Positions 42,714 through 51,798 of a DNA stretch of 64,000 nt are shown one piece after another. The DNA comes from Vibrio sp. MEBiC08052 (GTDB lineage: Bacteria; Pseudomonadota; Gammaproteobacteria; Enterobacterales; Vibrionaceae). A model generated the notes under the pieces. It saw only the letters and a list, made by a program, of their open reading frames with translations. It made no database searches and was not told where the DNA came from. The stretch covers positions 479,581-543,580 of the forward strand of contig NZ_KQ947476.1 in assembly GCF_001506075.1 (NCBI RefSeq). Direction: 5' to 3'. Positions within the stretch are counted from its first letter, which is position 1. The number at the start of each line of letters is the position of its first letter. Made by a program: the position numbers and the translations under genes.

Positions 42714-43592
42714 ATGCTGGCTTACGTTTTATTGGTTGTAAATGCCTGTTTGGTGTTAGTGAATACCGGTTTTTGTTCTGTTGCGATCTGTGTGGCGGCT
42801 TTGATGAAATTGTTGCTGCCGATACCCGCTTTGAAAGCTCATGCGACGCGGCTTGCCAACGGGTTTATGTGGTTGTGGGCAACGGTAAATATGCGGATTC
42901 TGCATTTGTCCAATCCTGTCTCATGGGACATCCAGGGCGTCGATGACTTAAATCGGCAGGGATGGTATCTGATGATTAGTAATCATATGAGCTGGACGGA
43001 TATTGTCGTGCTGTGCAGTGTGTTTAAAGATCGGATTCCGATGCCCAAGTTTTTCTTAAAACAACAGTTACTTTATGTGCCGTTTATCGGGATGAGTTGC
43101 TGGGCGCTGGATATGCCGTTTATGCGCCGTTATTCAAGAGAATATCTGCTGCGCCATCCGGAAAAACGAGGACAGGATTTGGCGACGACGCGTCGCTCAT
43201 GTGCAAAATTCAAGCATACACCGACCACGGTGGTCAATTATGTTGAGGGCACACGTTTTACACCGGAGAAACAACGTGCAACCAAATCGACCTATCAGCA
43301 TCTGTTACAGCCGAAATCCGGTGGCATCGCTTATACGCTGGCAGCAATGGGCGAGCAGTTTGAGAACATTCTCGATGTCACGTTGGCTTATCCGGATAAT
43401 CAGGCAATGCCATTTAAAGATATGTTGATGGGCAGAATGCAGCGCATTGTGGTTCGGGTTCGGGTTTTGCCGATTGATGAACGGGTTTCCGGTGATTACT
43501 TCAATGACAAACCTTACAAGCGGCAGTTTCAGAAATGGCTGGGGGATGTCTGGGAACACAAAGATGGGTTATTGGATGATATCTATCAATAA
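42714..43592 (+). CDS. yihG: Acyltransferase YihG (lysophospholipid acyltransferase family)
   Basis: YihG is an inner-membrane acyltransferase reported to act on lysophospholipids. ATG 42714 gives 292 residues; a TTG frame from 42663 is possible but unconserved. An N-terminal membrane segment is followed by the acyl-transfer motif SNHMSWTD (HX4D) and the substrate motif VEGTRFTPEK. The segments CWALDMPFMRRYSREYLLRHPEKRG and VTLAYPDN are close to E. coli YihG. The ribosome site is weak. It is convergent with dsbA. Confidence 0.92.
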   Translation: MLAYVLLVVNACLVLVNTGFCSVAICVAALMKLLLPIPALKAHATRLANGFMWLWATVNMRILHLSNPVSWDIQGVDDLNRQGWYLMISNHMSWTDIVVLCSVFKDRIPMPKFFLKQQLLYVPFIGMSCWALDMPFMRRYSREYLLRHPEKRGQDLATTRRSCAKFKHTPTTVVNYVEGTRFTPEKQRATKSTYQHLLQPKSGGIAYTLAAMGEQFENILDVTLAYPDNQAMPFKDMLMGRMQRIVVRVRVLPIDERVSGDYFNDKPYKRQFQKWLGDVWEHKDGLLDDIYQ

Positions 43593-43618
43593 TGTTTGAT
43601 GAGCCATGCGATAGACAA

Positions 43619-43643
43619 ATCAGGGAGCCTAAGGCTCCCTGAT
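43619..43643. terminator. Bidirectional terminator between yihG and dsbA
   Basis: ATCAGGGAGCC and GGCTCCCTGAT form an 11-bp perfect stem with a 3-nt loop between convergent genes. T-rich sequence follows on both strands. Confidence 0.85.
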
Positions 43644-43682
43644 GGTTTTGAGTCGTTTCGTTTAGGTTGCTACCTGAATCGG

Positions 43683-44282
43683 TTATTTTTTCAGTAAATA
43701 GTTCACTAACTCAAAATATTGTTCAGTTTTGATATCGCGCGGTGGCTGAACAAGATATTTATTGTTGACGATAATCGCAGGAACCCCGGTCAGGCCACTT
43801 TCTTCAAATGTTTTATCGAAACGGCGCACCATTGAATCAACGGCAAAGCTGTTAAATGCATTATCGAATGATTTGGCATCGATACCTTCATCGGTAAAGA
43901 TTTGCTTCAAAGCGTCATCGTTCTGCGGTGGGCGTTGTTTGTTGTGGATGCGATCAAACATTACCGGCACCATTTTGTCTTCAACATTCAGAGAGACCAT
44001 CGTTGCGTAAGCTTTACTCATCGAATGCGCCATATTGCCGCCCATGAATGAAACATGAACACGCTGGAATTCTGTTCCTGCCGGGAGTTGGGCCGCCAGT
44101 TTTTCAACGATTGGCTCAAACGCATTACAGTGTGGGCAGTAGAACGAGAAAAACTCCATGACTTTGGGATTCTCGGAATGTGGCCGATCAAGTACTTTGT
44201 AGTATTCGCCTTCTTTAAACTGAGCAGCGTGAATAGACAGACTGACGAGTAAAGTTGTTAATAAAGCAAAAAGCTTTTTCAT
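43683..44282 (-). CDS. dsbA: Thiol:disulfide interchange protein DsbA
   Basis: DsbA oxidises cysteine pairs in proteins entering the periplasm and is re-oxidised by DsbB. ATG 44282 has a GGAG site and gives 199 residues with a signal peptide (MKKLFALLTTLLVSLSIHAA). The active site is CPHC (Cys49-Cys52) in FFSFYCPHCNAFEP, and the cis-proline loop is GVPAIIVNNKY. V. cholerae has its toxin-folding DsbA (TcpG) at this position. srkA lies upstream on the same strand. Confidence 0.97.
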   Translation of the reverse strand: MKKLFALLTTLLVSLSIHAAQFKEGEYYKVLDRPHSENPKVMEFFSFYCPHCNAFEPIVEKLAAQLPAGTEFQRVHVSFMGGNMAHSMSKAYATMVSLNVEDKMVPVMFDRIHNKQRPPQNDDALKQIFTDEGIDAKSFDNAFNSFAVDSMVRRFDKTFEESGLTGVPAIIVNNKYLVQPPRDIKTEQYFELVNYLLKK

Positions 44283-44434
44283 GATGAACTCCATATGATT
44301 CAATTATTGTATTACCCACCTAACTTTAAATCACTCCCTACCGCACACATTCAATGCTGGTGAAACATTCTCTTGTAAAGTCACAGCAATGAGTTTTATT
44401 GAAGCGATCCTTCGAGGTTGGTTGGGTATCGGGG

Positions 44435-45421
44435 CTACCATTGAGGCATAAAAGAAAGTGGCGTTTCTTCCAGTGCTGAAATTTGTTCTTTCAGTGCGAG
44501 CACTTGTCCCTCCCAATATTTGGGGTCATTAAACCAAGGGAAAGCGACCGGAAATGCAGGGTCTTGCCATCTCTTTGCCAACCATGCCATGTAATGTACC
44601 ATGCGTAGACCACGCAACGGTTCAATTAGTTTCAATTCAGAAGGGTTAAAATCGCAAAATTCTTGGTAACCTTCAAGAATTGTATCGAGTTGTGCAAGTC
44701 GATCGGCGCGATCACCGTGCAGCAGCATCCATAAATCCTGAATTGCCGGGCCGTTACGCGCATCGTCCAGATCAACAAATATCGGGCCGTCGCGCCAGAG
44801 AATATTGCCCGGGTGGCAGTCGCCATGCAGACGAATATTGTGAGTTTGTTCCGGCCAGAGTTGTTCTATGACATGAATCAGCAAAGAGAGATCGGAGAAA
44901 AACGCCTTTTCTATATGGGATGGAATAAACGTTGAGTTTTCCAGTAGTCGCTGGGGGTGATAGAGGTATTCGTCCAGTGTGATCGTCGGACGATGTATAA
45001 ACGGCTGTTTTGCACCGACTTGATGAATGCGTCCCATGAACCGTCCGACCCATTCAAGCTGTTCAGTATTATCAATTTCGAACTGCCGTCCTCCCTCACT
45101 GCGAAACAATGCCAATCGATAACCCTGATAATGGTGTAATGTCTTGTCCATTAAGCGAAGCGGTGCGGAAATCGGTACTTCTGATTCAGAGAGTTCTTGA
45201 GCAAAGCGGTGTTCTTCTTCGATCTGTTCAGTCGTCCATCGCTCCGGGCGATAAAATTTCACCACATAGCGCTGACGAGATTCATCGGTAAATTGGTAAA
45301 CTCGGTTTTCGTAGCTATTCAACGGCAAGAATCCGGATTCGGCTCGGATACCGATGCTCTCTAGTGCATACCACATGAGGTCTGGGGTCAGAGCATCGAA
45401 GTGAAAGGTTGCTTGTGTCAT
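44435..45421 (-). CDS. srkA: Stress response kinase A (YihE)
   Basis: SrkA is a Ser/Thr kinase of the APH/choline-kinase fold that limits stress-induced cell death in E. coli. The 328-residue protein has the ATP-binding Lys segment RYVVKFYRPERW, the catalytic loop IRLHGDCHPGNILW and the metal-binding IFVDLDDARNGPA. ATG 45421 (MTQATFHFDALTPDLMWYAL). It is upstream of dsbA on the same strand with a 152-bp gap, as in E. coli. Confidence 0.96.
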   Translation of the reverse strand: MTQATFHFDALTPDLMWYALESIGIRAESGFLPLNSYENRVYQFTDESRQRYVVKFYRPERWTTEQIEEEHRFAQELSESEVPISAPLRLMDKTLHHYQGYRLALFRSEGGRQFEIDNTEQLEWVGRFMGRIHQVGAKQPFIHRPTITLDEYLYHPQRLLENSTFIPSHIEKAFFSDLSLLIHVIEQLWPEQTHNIRLHGDCHPGNILWRDGPIFVDLDDARNGPAIQDLWMLLHGDRADRLAQLDTILEGYQEFCDFNPSELKLIEPLRGLRMVHYMAWLAKRWQDPAFPVAFPWFNDPKYWEGQVLALKEQISALEETPLSFMPQW

Positions 45422-45522
45422 GATGAAAGCTTGGCTTATCGGTCTGTGATGTGTGACAAGAGACTAACATTGATTCACGATATCCCCAAACCAGCTCAAT
45501 CCCAATCCCACCGGGGAATATT

Positions 45523-45550
45523 AAGAAGGCCTAGCAAAGGCGGCCTTCTT
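45523..45550 (-). terminator. Hairpin after the chemoreceptor gene
   Basis: AAGAAGGCC pairs with GGCCTTCTT (9 bp, 10-nt loop) 38 bp beyond the chemoreceptor stop on the minus strand. The following sequence TTAATATT is only weakly T-rich. Confidence 0.6.
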
Positions 45551-45587
45551 GAGGGGAAAGGGATTCCCTCGCGAGTTGAGCAATGGT

Positions 45588-47477
45588 TCATGATAAGCGG
45601 AATGCATTGACCGACTGCGACAGATCTGCGGCTATTCCCGTGAGTTTGCGGGTTTTATCCGCATTGTCATCCGAGGTTTCCGCAGTTGCTTTAGCCAAAT
45701 CATTGATCTCAACAATACTGGCATTGATTTCTGCGGAAACGTGGGTTTGTTGTTCTGCTGCTGTCGCGATCTGGCTATTCATATCCTGAATCACAACGAC
45801 GGATTGCCGGATCGCTTCTAATGCGTTGGTTGCGTGTAATGAACGTTCTTCGGCATGTTTCGCACCTTCTGTGTTCGATGCGATGAGCTGAACCGTTTTC
45901 TTGGTTTCTCCTTGTAGTCGTTCGATGACCGTCTGAATTTGTCCGGTGCTTTCCCGGGTTCGACTGGCAAGCCCTCTGACTTCGTCTGCCACAACGGCAA
46001 ACCCACGGCCATTTTCACCAGCCCGGGCTGCTTCAATGGCGGCATTTAAGGCCAGTAAGTTGGTCTGTTCCGAGATGGCATTGATCACATCAAGAATGCC
46101 TCCGATATCAACGGTTTCTTTCTCCAGTTGAGCCGTGGTTGCAACAACTTGCTCCATACCTTGAGCCAACATCCGGATGTCTTGACTCATTTCTTTGACA
46201 ATGTCTAACCCTTGTCGTGATTTCTCAGCCGCTTCCTCCGCTGCCGAAGATGCGTTCAGAGCATTTTGAGCAACTTCATCGACCGTCACGGTCATTTCAT
46301 TCATTGCTGTTGAGGTTTGCTCCAACTGACTCATTTGGGACTGAGAGCTTTGATTCACATACTGAGCTGAAGAAGAAAGTGTCTGAGAGACTTGAACGAT
46401 ATTAGCAGCTGCGCCATTGATATTGGTGACAATATGACGAAGATTGGTCACCATATGGAAAACGGAGCGATAGATACCCGTGACATTTTTTTGTGCTGTT
46501 GGCTGATGGGACAGGTCACCATGAGCAATTTGTTCTACGATATCAGAGATCTGTTGTGGTTCTCCACCAATCGGTTTATACATCAGTTGAATGACCAACC
46601 AATAGACGATGCCTAAAGATAAACAAAGTAAGGCAATGGCTAATACGGTGGTCAAATATAAATTATGTTTTGACGGCTGAAGAATGTTGTCCCAAGAATC
46701 CCATGACCAAACCATCCAGTGAAGGGAGTCAATCGTTATTTCTGTGACATAATATTCTTGACCATTATGTGTATAAGAGTGAGCACTTTTCTCTTTATTT
46801 TTATAGGCAGCGTAGGATGGTCTTATTTCAAATAAATTTTTGCCGATATCGTCTAGATTTTTAGATGAAAAAATAAACCCATCCGTTCGACTGACAAAGA
46901 CTTGCTTATTCTCTGAAATTTTATCTACGAAAGCATTCACTGTATTGATGGAAAAGTTTACTGATAATACGCCAATTACTTTTCCTTGTCGGTATATTGG
47001 ATTCGCGAGTGCGATAACGTATCTTCCTGCCGTACTTTTGAATGGCGTAGTAACAATATTTTTATCTCCTTTCATACCACGAATAAACCATTCTCGCTGT
47101 TGTTGTCCGGCATTGAAATTGGGAATGAAACCGTTTGAACTGGTGGAGAATGTTGCGCCAGAAGGTAACGCGACATAAGCATTGAGGAGGTCAATCTTGC
47201 TGGAAAGGTCCTTGAGTATCGAGAGCATCTTTTTCTCGTCGGTCACCCGACCATCTTGAATTGGAAGGGTGTCTCCGACAATATCAAGAATATTGAATAT
47301 TCTCGTGGTTTCAAGCTCGATCACCTGAGATATTAAAGTGGATTGATTGGTTAATTTGTCCGTATAATTTTCGCTAGATGATGAACGAAAATTATAAAAA
47401 CATACAATTGAGATTATTGTAACAATGATAATAAATAATCCCCCAATATAGAATGTTAATTTAGCCTTCGCACTCAC
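45588..47477 (-). CDS. Methyl-accepting chemotaxis protein with dCache sensor domain
   Basis: A 629-residue transmembrane chemoreceptor. TM1 is about residues 8-27. The periplasmic part to about 275 has a dCache-like pattern (QQREWFIRGMKGDKNIVTTP, RYVIALANPIYRQGKVIGVLS), and TM2 is about 278-302. HAMP and the signalling coiled coil follow, with the CheA/CheW hairpin tip EQTNLLALNAAIEAARAGENGRGFAVVADEVR. The start is GTG 47477 with GAGGAA seven bases upstream. The sensor lacks the Tyr...Asp residues of the amino-acid dCache motif, so the ligand is unknown. No pentapeptide CheR tether is seen at the C-terminus. Confidence 0.94.
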   Translation of the reverse strand: MSAKAKLTFYIGGLFIIIVTIISIVCFYNFRSSSSENYTDKLTNQSTLISQVIELETTRIFNILDIVGDTLPIQDGRVTDEKKMLSILKDLSSKIDLLNAYVALPSGATFSTSSNGFIPNFNAGQQQREWFIRGMKGDKNIVTTPFKSTAGRYVIALANPIYRQGKVIGVLSVNFSINTVNAFVDKISENKQVFVSRTDGFIFSSKNLDDIGKNLFEIRPSYAAYKNKEKSAHSYTHNGQEYYVTEITIDSLHWMVWSWDSWDNILQPSKHNLYLTTVLAIALLCLSLGIVYWLVIQLMYKPIGGEPQQISDIVEQIAHGDLSHQPTAQKNVTGIYRSVFHMVTNLRHIVTNINGAAANIVQVSQTLSSSAQYVNQSSQSQMSQLEQTSTAMNEMTVTVDEVAQNALNASSAAEEAAEKSRQGLDIVKEMSQDIRMLAQGMEQVVATTAQLEKETVDIGGILDVINAISEQTNLLALNAAIEAARAGENGRGFAVVADEVRGLASRTRESTGQIQTVIERLQGETKKTVQLIASNTEGAKHAEERSLHATNALEAIRQSVVVIQDMNSQIATAAEQQTHVSAEINASIVEINDLAKATAETSDDNADKTRKLTGIAADLSQSVNAFRLS

Positions 47478-47849
47478 TGACGTTCCTCATGTTGAAATAT
47501 AAGTCGTTTGTACTTAGAGCATACCATTGTTGGTTGGTTATTTGTTGGTCAAATTTACTGGTTGGAGATGATGTTTTTCGATAGACAACCCTATAGAAGT
47601 TGTGCTTATGCAGGAATTATTATTTAATTTAATATTTAAATTAAATTTATATCAGTTTTTTGTATTTAATCTCTGTAAGAGAATTATTCAATCTATATAT
47701 TGATTACGTTTATTTGCTTGGCTTCGGATGATTCGAAAATGTCATCAGCATCATGACTCGATACTAATTAATTACGGTTGCTTGATCGGTTCGATTTTCA
47801 GTAGTGGTTGCATGGGGGGAAGCAGACCCACTAATGGGGTCATGCATGA
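47478..47849. other. AT-rich gap between chemoreceptor and yihD
   Basis: About 370 bp with no gene that I can support. The part near 47620-47700 is very AT-rich and should contain the chemoreceptor promoter on the minus strand. A small GACCC/GGGTC stem (47825-47841) lies just after the yihD stop but has no T-run. Confidence 0.5.
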
Positions 47850-48116
47850 TTATTGGATAATACCGCGAGCTTTCAAGATAGCGGTTTTAAAATCATCTTC
47901 CTGATCTTTTTTCAAACCCGGAATCATCTCATCTTTGGCGCTATGGCGCATTTTCAGGTGATAGATCAGGATATCGTCACTTAAATCTGCTAGGTCGCCC
48001 TGATAACCCGCTTCATTAGCAAGCTTGACCAAAAACGCAAGCAGGTTTAGCTCAGAATCTTTTTGCCATTCGGGCTCTAACAGTTCGAGCAGTTCTTCAA
48101 TACGGTGGCATTTCAT
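47850..48116 (-). CDS. yihD: YihD family protein (DUF1040)
   Basis: A small acidic cytoplasmic protein of unknown function, conserved in gamma-proteobacteria near srkA-dsbA. ATG 48116 with GGAG upstream gives 88 residues (MKCHRIEELLELLEPEWQKD); the frame to 48128 adds only four. The family segments LNLLAFLVKLANEAGY and LSDDILIYHLKMR are present. Confidence 0.93.
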   Translation of the reverse strand: MKCHRIEELLELLEPEWQKDSELNLLAFLVKLANEAGYQGDLADLSDDILIYHLKMRHSAKDEMIPGLKKDQEDDFKTAILKARGIIQ

Positions 48117-48198
48117 TGGTTTCTCCATGGCATCAGTGTGGGATTACTCAGATAAAGTAACAAATTGAAAGCGGGAAACCAATGTGAAAGAGGCATAA

Positions 48199-48231
48199 AA
48201 AAAGCGCAGAGCATTGCTTTACTGCGCTTTC
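48199..48231 (-). terminator. Intrinsic terminator of the 55-residue protein gene
   Basis: AAAGCGCAG and CTGCGCTTT pair (12-nt loop); on the minus strand the stem is followed by seven T residues. It lies 12 bp beyond the stop of the small ORF at 48243-48410. Confidence 0.9.
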
Positions 48232-48242
48232 ACTTGGTTGGC

Positions 48243-48410
48243 TTATGCTGCTTTAACTTCGGTTGATATCTCCGGTGCTTCATGAACACGTTTCTCAGCT
48301 GGAGTCATTACAGGTGCAACTTTTACTTTTGGTCCAGAAGCTGCAAAGCTTGCTCGACGCCGTGATGCACTCCCATGTGAGTGCGAAAACCTGACTGCTG
48401 TTGGGCGCAT
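48243..48410 (-). CDS. Unrecognised 55-residue basic protein
   Basis: ATG 48410 opens a 55-codon frame that begins MRPTAVRFSHSHGSASRRRA and ends EISTEVKAA. I recognise no family. The N-terminal half is rich in Arg, His and Ser; the C-terminal half is Ala/Pro/Val-rich with Lys. No membrane segment or signal peptide is seen. A TTAGG ribosome site lies upstream, and a strong intrinsic terminator follows the stop by 12 bp, which makes chance less likely. It sits alone between yihD and the divergent spo0M gene. Confidence 0.6.
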   Translation of the reverse strand: MRPTAVRFSHSHGSASRRRASFAASGPKVKVAPVMTPAEKRVHEAPEISTEVKAA

Positions 48411-48749
48411 ATATATACCTAACGGTCAGACACTTCCCTTGCCATTTCAATGGCCTAGATTAGCTATTGAGTCAAGACTTCATCATCACTGCTGAAGGTG
48501 GGCTCATCTGGCGCAAACCGTTCCGAATAGCTGTCTAGGAATTTCGTATGTACAATTTATACACACTTTGGTAAGCATAGCATTTACATATGAATTGATC
48601 GATAACCTTTTGTTCATACAATGTCATAAAATTTAAATTATTGATGCTGAGAATTGAGTTCTGGCAAAGTTCAGTATTACTATGGATAACCAATTTATCT
48701 CATAATTGGATGAGGTAGAGTTAATCGCAGAAGGCTGGGGGAGGTAGAT
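48411..48749. other. Intergenic region between the small basic protein gene and spo0M
   Basis: About 340 bp between divergent genes. It must hold both promoters, but I see no box close enough to consensus to report, and no repeat or RNA structure that I recognise. Confidence 0.5.
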
Positions 48750-49541
48750 ATGTCTTTTTTGAAGAAAACCCTCGCAAGTTTTGGTATCGGGTCAGCAAGA
48801 GTTGATACTGTTTTACAACAAGAGGTGCTCCAACCCGGGCAGCAGACCAATGTCACGATCCATGTTTATGGGGGCGCGACAGCACAGGACATTGATAATA
48901 TCGATGCAAGATTATGTTGTCGCTATGTCGATGAAGAGCCGATTGGCGATGATCGTCAGGGGAAATCCCGGACACACAGAGTGCATCGGAACTGTGTTTT
49001 GGATCAATGGCGCTTGCCGTATGCATTCACGATTCACCCCGGAGAGACTCGGGACTTTTTGGTGACATTCAATGTTCCTTGGAATACACCCATTACGATT
49101 GGTGATGCAAAAGTTTGGTTGGAAACCGGTCTGGACATTGCGCTCGCCTCCGATCCGACAGACAAAGACGAAGTAACCGTACGGCCGGAGCCATTGCTCG
49201 ATGCAGTATTTAGTGCTTTCGAATCGCAGGGATTCCGAATTCGTCAGGTTGAATGTGAAGCAGCCAGTGGATTCGAGTTACCGTTTGTTCAGGAGTTTGA
49301 GTTTGTACCGACGACCGGGCCTTATCATGGTCGTTGGCGTGAAGTTGAAGTTGTCGCCTATCGCTCAGAGTCTGCTTTGGAATTATGGTTTGAAATTGAT
49401 CGGCAACAACGAGGTGTTGGTGGCATGTTGTCTCATCTGCTTGGCAGTGGTGCATTGAAACGTCACCTGATTATTCCGATTGACACACCGCTTGAACTGG
49501 TGGCTGAACGAGTATTCGATTTTCTGGAAGAAAGCACGTAA
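48750..49541 (+). CDS. Spo0M-like arrestin-fold protein
   Basis: A 263-residue protein of the sporulation-control Spo0M family, which has an arrestin-like beta fold and occurs in many non-sporulating bacteria. The N-terminal MSFLKKTLASFGIGSARVDT and the segment TIGDAKVWLETGLDIALASDPTDKD are typical. In Vibrio its role is unknown; despite the name it does not imply sporulation. ATG 48750 has a GGGAGGTAG ribosome site. The hemolysin III-family gene follows by 70 bp. Confidence 0.92.
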   Translation: MSFLKKTLASFGIGSARVDTVLQQEVLQPGQQTNVTIHVYGGATAQDIDNIDARLCCRYVDEEPIGDDRQGKSRTHRVHRNCVLDQWRLPYAFTIHPGETRDFLVTFNVPWNTPITIGDAKVWLETGLDIALASDPTDKDEVTVRPEPLLDAVFSAFESQGFRIRQVECEAASGFELPFVQEFEFVPTTGPYHGRWREVEVVAYRSESALELWFEIDRQQRGVGGMLSHLLGSGALKRHLIIPIDTPLELVAERVFDFLEEST

Positions 49542-49610
49542 AATTCAGCGTACACATGTAAGTTGAATTATGTCATACTCAGCGGTGATATGAACCCTCA
49601 GGAGTTTCGC

Positions 49611-50261
49611 ATGACCTCGTTGAATCAGGAATATACGCTCAAAGAAGAGATATGGAATTCGGTAACACACGGTGTCGGCTTGATTCTGGGCATCATAGGT
49701 TTAGTGATGCTACTGGTGAAAGCCACATCTGTAACCGATGATATTTTGACGGTCACCAGTATTGCGATCTACGGTGGCAGCATCATAATGTTGTTTCTTG
49801 CTTCGACGCTCTATCATTCGATTCCGCTGCAGCAAACCAAGCGTTGGTTAAAAACGTTTGATCATTGTGCAATTTATCTGTTAATTGCCGGCAGTTATAC
49901 CCCTTTTCTTCTGGTTAGCCTGAGAACACCCTTAGCGATTGGATTAATGATTGTGATCTGGCTGATTGCGCTGGTTGGTATTGTCTTGAAAATCGCCTTT
50001 ATTCACCGGTTTAAGCGCTTATCTTTAGTGATCTATGTGGTGATGGGCTGGCTTTCTTTAGTCGTGGTTTATCAGTTGGCGATTCACCTCAATATCGGCG
50101 GGTTAACGTTGTTGGCTGCCGGAGGCGTCATCTATACGCTGGGGGTGATTTTCTATGTGACGCAAAAGATACCGTATAATCACGCCATCTGGCATGGCTT
50201 TGTTCTCAGTGGCTGTGCCTGCCACTTTTTCTCGATTTACTATTATGTGTTGTCGAATTGA
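49611..50261 (+). CDS. Hemolysin III family membrane protein (PAQR/YqfA type)
   Basis: A 216-residue seven-helix membrane protein. The start was set at ATG 49611 with an AGGAG site (MTSLNQEYTLKEEIWNSVTH). The PAQR histidine motifs appear in NSVTHGVGL, FDHCAIYLLIAGSYTPF and HAIWHGFVLSGCACHFFSIY; these usually bind zinc. The name derives from a Bacillus haemolytic clone; most members are not toxins and may act in membrane lipid balance. It is convergent with trkH. Confidence 0.94.
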   Translation: MTSLNQEYTLKEEIWNSVTHGVGLILGIIGLVMLLVKATSVTDDILTVTSIAIYGGSIIMLFLASTLYHSIPLQQTKRWLKTFDHCAIYLLIAGSYTPFLLVSLRTPLAIGLMIVIWLIALVGIVLKIAFIHRFKRLSLVIYVVMGWLSLVVVYQLAIHLNIGGLTLLAAGGVIYTLGVIFYVTQKIPYNHAIWHGFVLSGCACHFFSIYYYVLSN

Positions 50262-50311
50262 GCGTTGAGATATTCGATGTCAATGCTTCGGAATACCGCT
50301 CAAAATAACTG

Positions 50312-50334
50312 CCGGTGTTCGTCGGCCTTTTTTG
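50312..50334 (+). terminator. Intrinsic terminator after the hemolysin III-family gene
   Basis: GCCG and CGGC pair around a GTGTTCGT loop, followed by CCTTTTTT. It lies 51 bp after the stop and just before the trkH stop on the other strand. Confidence 0.75.
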
Positions 50335-50340
50335 TCTGTT

Positions 50341-51786
50341 TTAACGTCGCCAGAATGCGGGAAAGAACAGAACCAAGATAGTCAGAATTTCCAGCCTTCC
50401 CATTAACATGCCAAAACTCAGAATCCATTTAGCCATGTCTGGTAGCGGTGCAAAGTTACCTGTCGGGCCGATGATATTCCCCATCCCCGGACCGACGTTT
50501 GAGACGGCAGTAATGGCTCCGGAAATACTGGTTGTCGGATCCAGTCCCATTGCACTGAGTGCGGCGGCAATGATGATGATTGTAATCATAAAAGTCAGTG
50601 CAAAAGCGACCACGGAACGAACAATGTCATCCGTGACCGGGCGGCTATTATAGCGCTGGACAAAGACTCCGGAAGGATGGATGAGTTTCATCATCTGCCG
50701 ATTGAGTAGCGTGATAGCAATTTGAAAACGGAAGATTTTGATCCCACCGGCAGTCGAACCGGAACAGGCTCCGGCCATCATTAAAAACGCAAATAATGTA
50801 CTGGGCAGCGCCCCCCAGGCGGTAAAGTCATCCAGCCCATATCCGGTCGTCGTCACTACAGAAACAATATTAAACATCGCAACTCGGATGGCATCCATCA
50901 CGGGATAGCCGTTATGGATGACAAGCCACACACTCACAATGCCGCTTGCTGCGAGAAACAGATAGAAGAACCCACGCACCTGAGCATCTTTATACAGTTC
51001 GATCGGTGTTTTTTTACGGATGGCAGAGACAAACAGTAAGAAGGGTAATCCGCCCAGAAACATAAACACGGTGGCAACCCAGTGTGCGCCTTTTGAGAAG
51101 TGATTCATCGAGCCGTCAGAGGTCGAGTATCCTCCGGTAGATAATGTTGTGAATGAATGATTAATTGCCTCAAACACCGTCATGCCAGTCATGACATAGC
51201 CAATACAACATAAAAGCGTCAGAATGACATAGACAATCACGATGTTTTTGGCGACGGTTTTGGCCCGGGGACTACTTTTATCAGACCAGTCAGAAGATTC
51301 CGTCTGGAACAGTTTCATCCCCCCGACATTAAGCATCGGTAGTACGGCGACCGCCATCACGATAAATCCGACACCTCCCAACCATTGTAAGATTGAGCGC
51401 CAGAGTAAAATACTGGGTGCCATGTTATCCAGCCCGCTCAGGACGGTCGAACCGGTGGTGGTAATTCCGGACATGGTTTCAAAATAGGCGTCCGTAAAAC
51501 TAATATGATTGATAAACACGAAAGGGAGTGCTGCAAACGCACTGGCAACCGTCCAGACTAAACTGGTAATCAGAAACATGTCTCGGACATTGAGCTTAAA
51601 ATTTGCTGTCCGGCCTAAGGTCAGAAAAATAAAGGCTGCGACATGGGTAATGAGTACTGCCTGTCCGAAGTCGAGAAATCCGGCCGTACCACTGACAAAA
51701 GACACCAGTGTCGGAACGTACATAAACAAAGCTAGTTTGGAGAGCACCAAGCCCAGCACAAATAGAATCGATTTCAGATTCAGCAT
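50341..51786 (-). CDS. trkH: Trk potassium uptake protein TrkH
   Basis: TrkH is the membrane channel-like subunit of the Trk K+ uptake system. ATG 51786 gives 481 residues (MLNLKSILFVLGLVLSKLAL), as in V. cholerae; a TTG three codons upstream is less likely. Four pore loops carry the selectivity Gly: ETMSGITTTGSTV, FTTLSTGGYSTSD, SVVTTTGYGLDDF and SNVGPGMGNIIGP. It starts 12 bp after trkA, its cytosolic partner. Confidence 0.97.
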   Translation of the reverse strand: MLNLKSILFVLGLVLSKLALFMYVPTLVSFVSGTAGFLDFGQAVLITHVAAFIFLTLGRTANFKLNVRDMFLITSLVWTVASAFAALPFVFINHISFTDAYFETMSGITTTGSTVLSGLDNMAPSILLWRSILQWLGGVGFIVMAVAVLPMLNVGGMKLFQTESSDWSDKSSPRAKTVAKNIVIVYVILTLLCCIGYVMTGMTVFEAINHSFTTLSTGGYSTSDGSMNHFSKGAHWVATVFMFLGGLPFLLFVSAIRKKTPIELYKDAQVRGFFYLFLAASGIVSVWLVIHNGYPVMDAIRVAMFNIVSVVTTTGYGLDDFTAWGALPSTLFAFLMMAGACSGSTAGGIKIFRFQIAITLLNRQMMKLIHPSGVFVQRYNSRPVTDDIVRSVVAFALTFMITIIIIAAALSAMGLDPTTSISGAITAVSNVGPGMGNIIGPTGNFAPLPDMAKWILSFGMLMGRLEILTILVLFFPAFWRR

Positions 51787-51798
51787 GGTCGTCAATCA

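Noticed and set aside
48750..49541. Evidence for sporulation
   Set aside because: Spo0M-like arrestin-fold proteins are common in non-sporulating gamma-proteobacteria; nothing else here relates to sporulation.
49611..50261. A haemolysin toxin gene
   Set aside because: It is a PAQR-type seven-helix membrane protein. The haemolysin III name is historical and no toxin features are seen.
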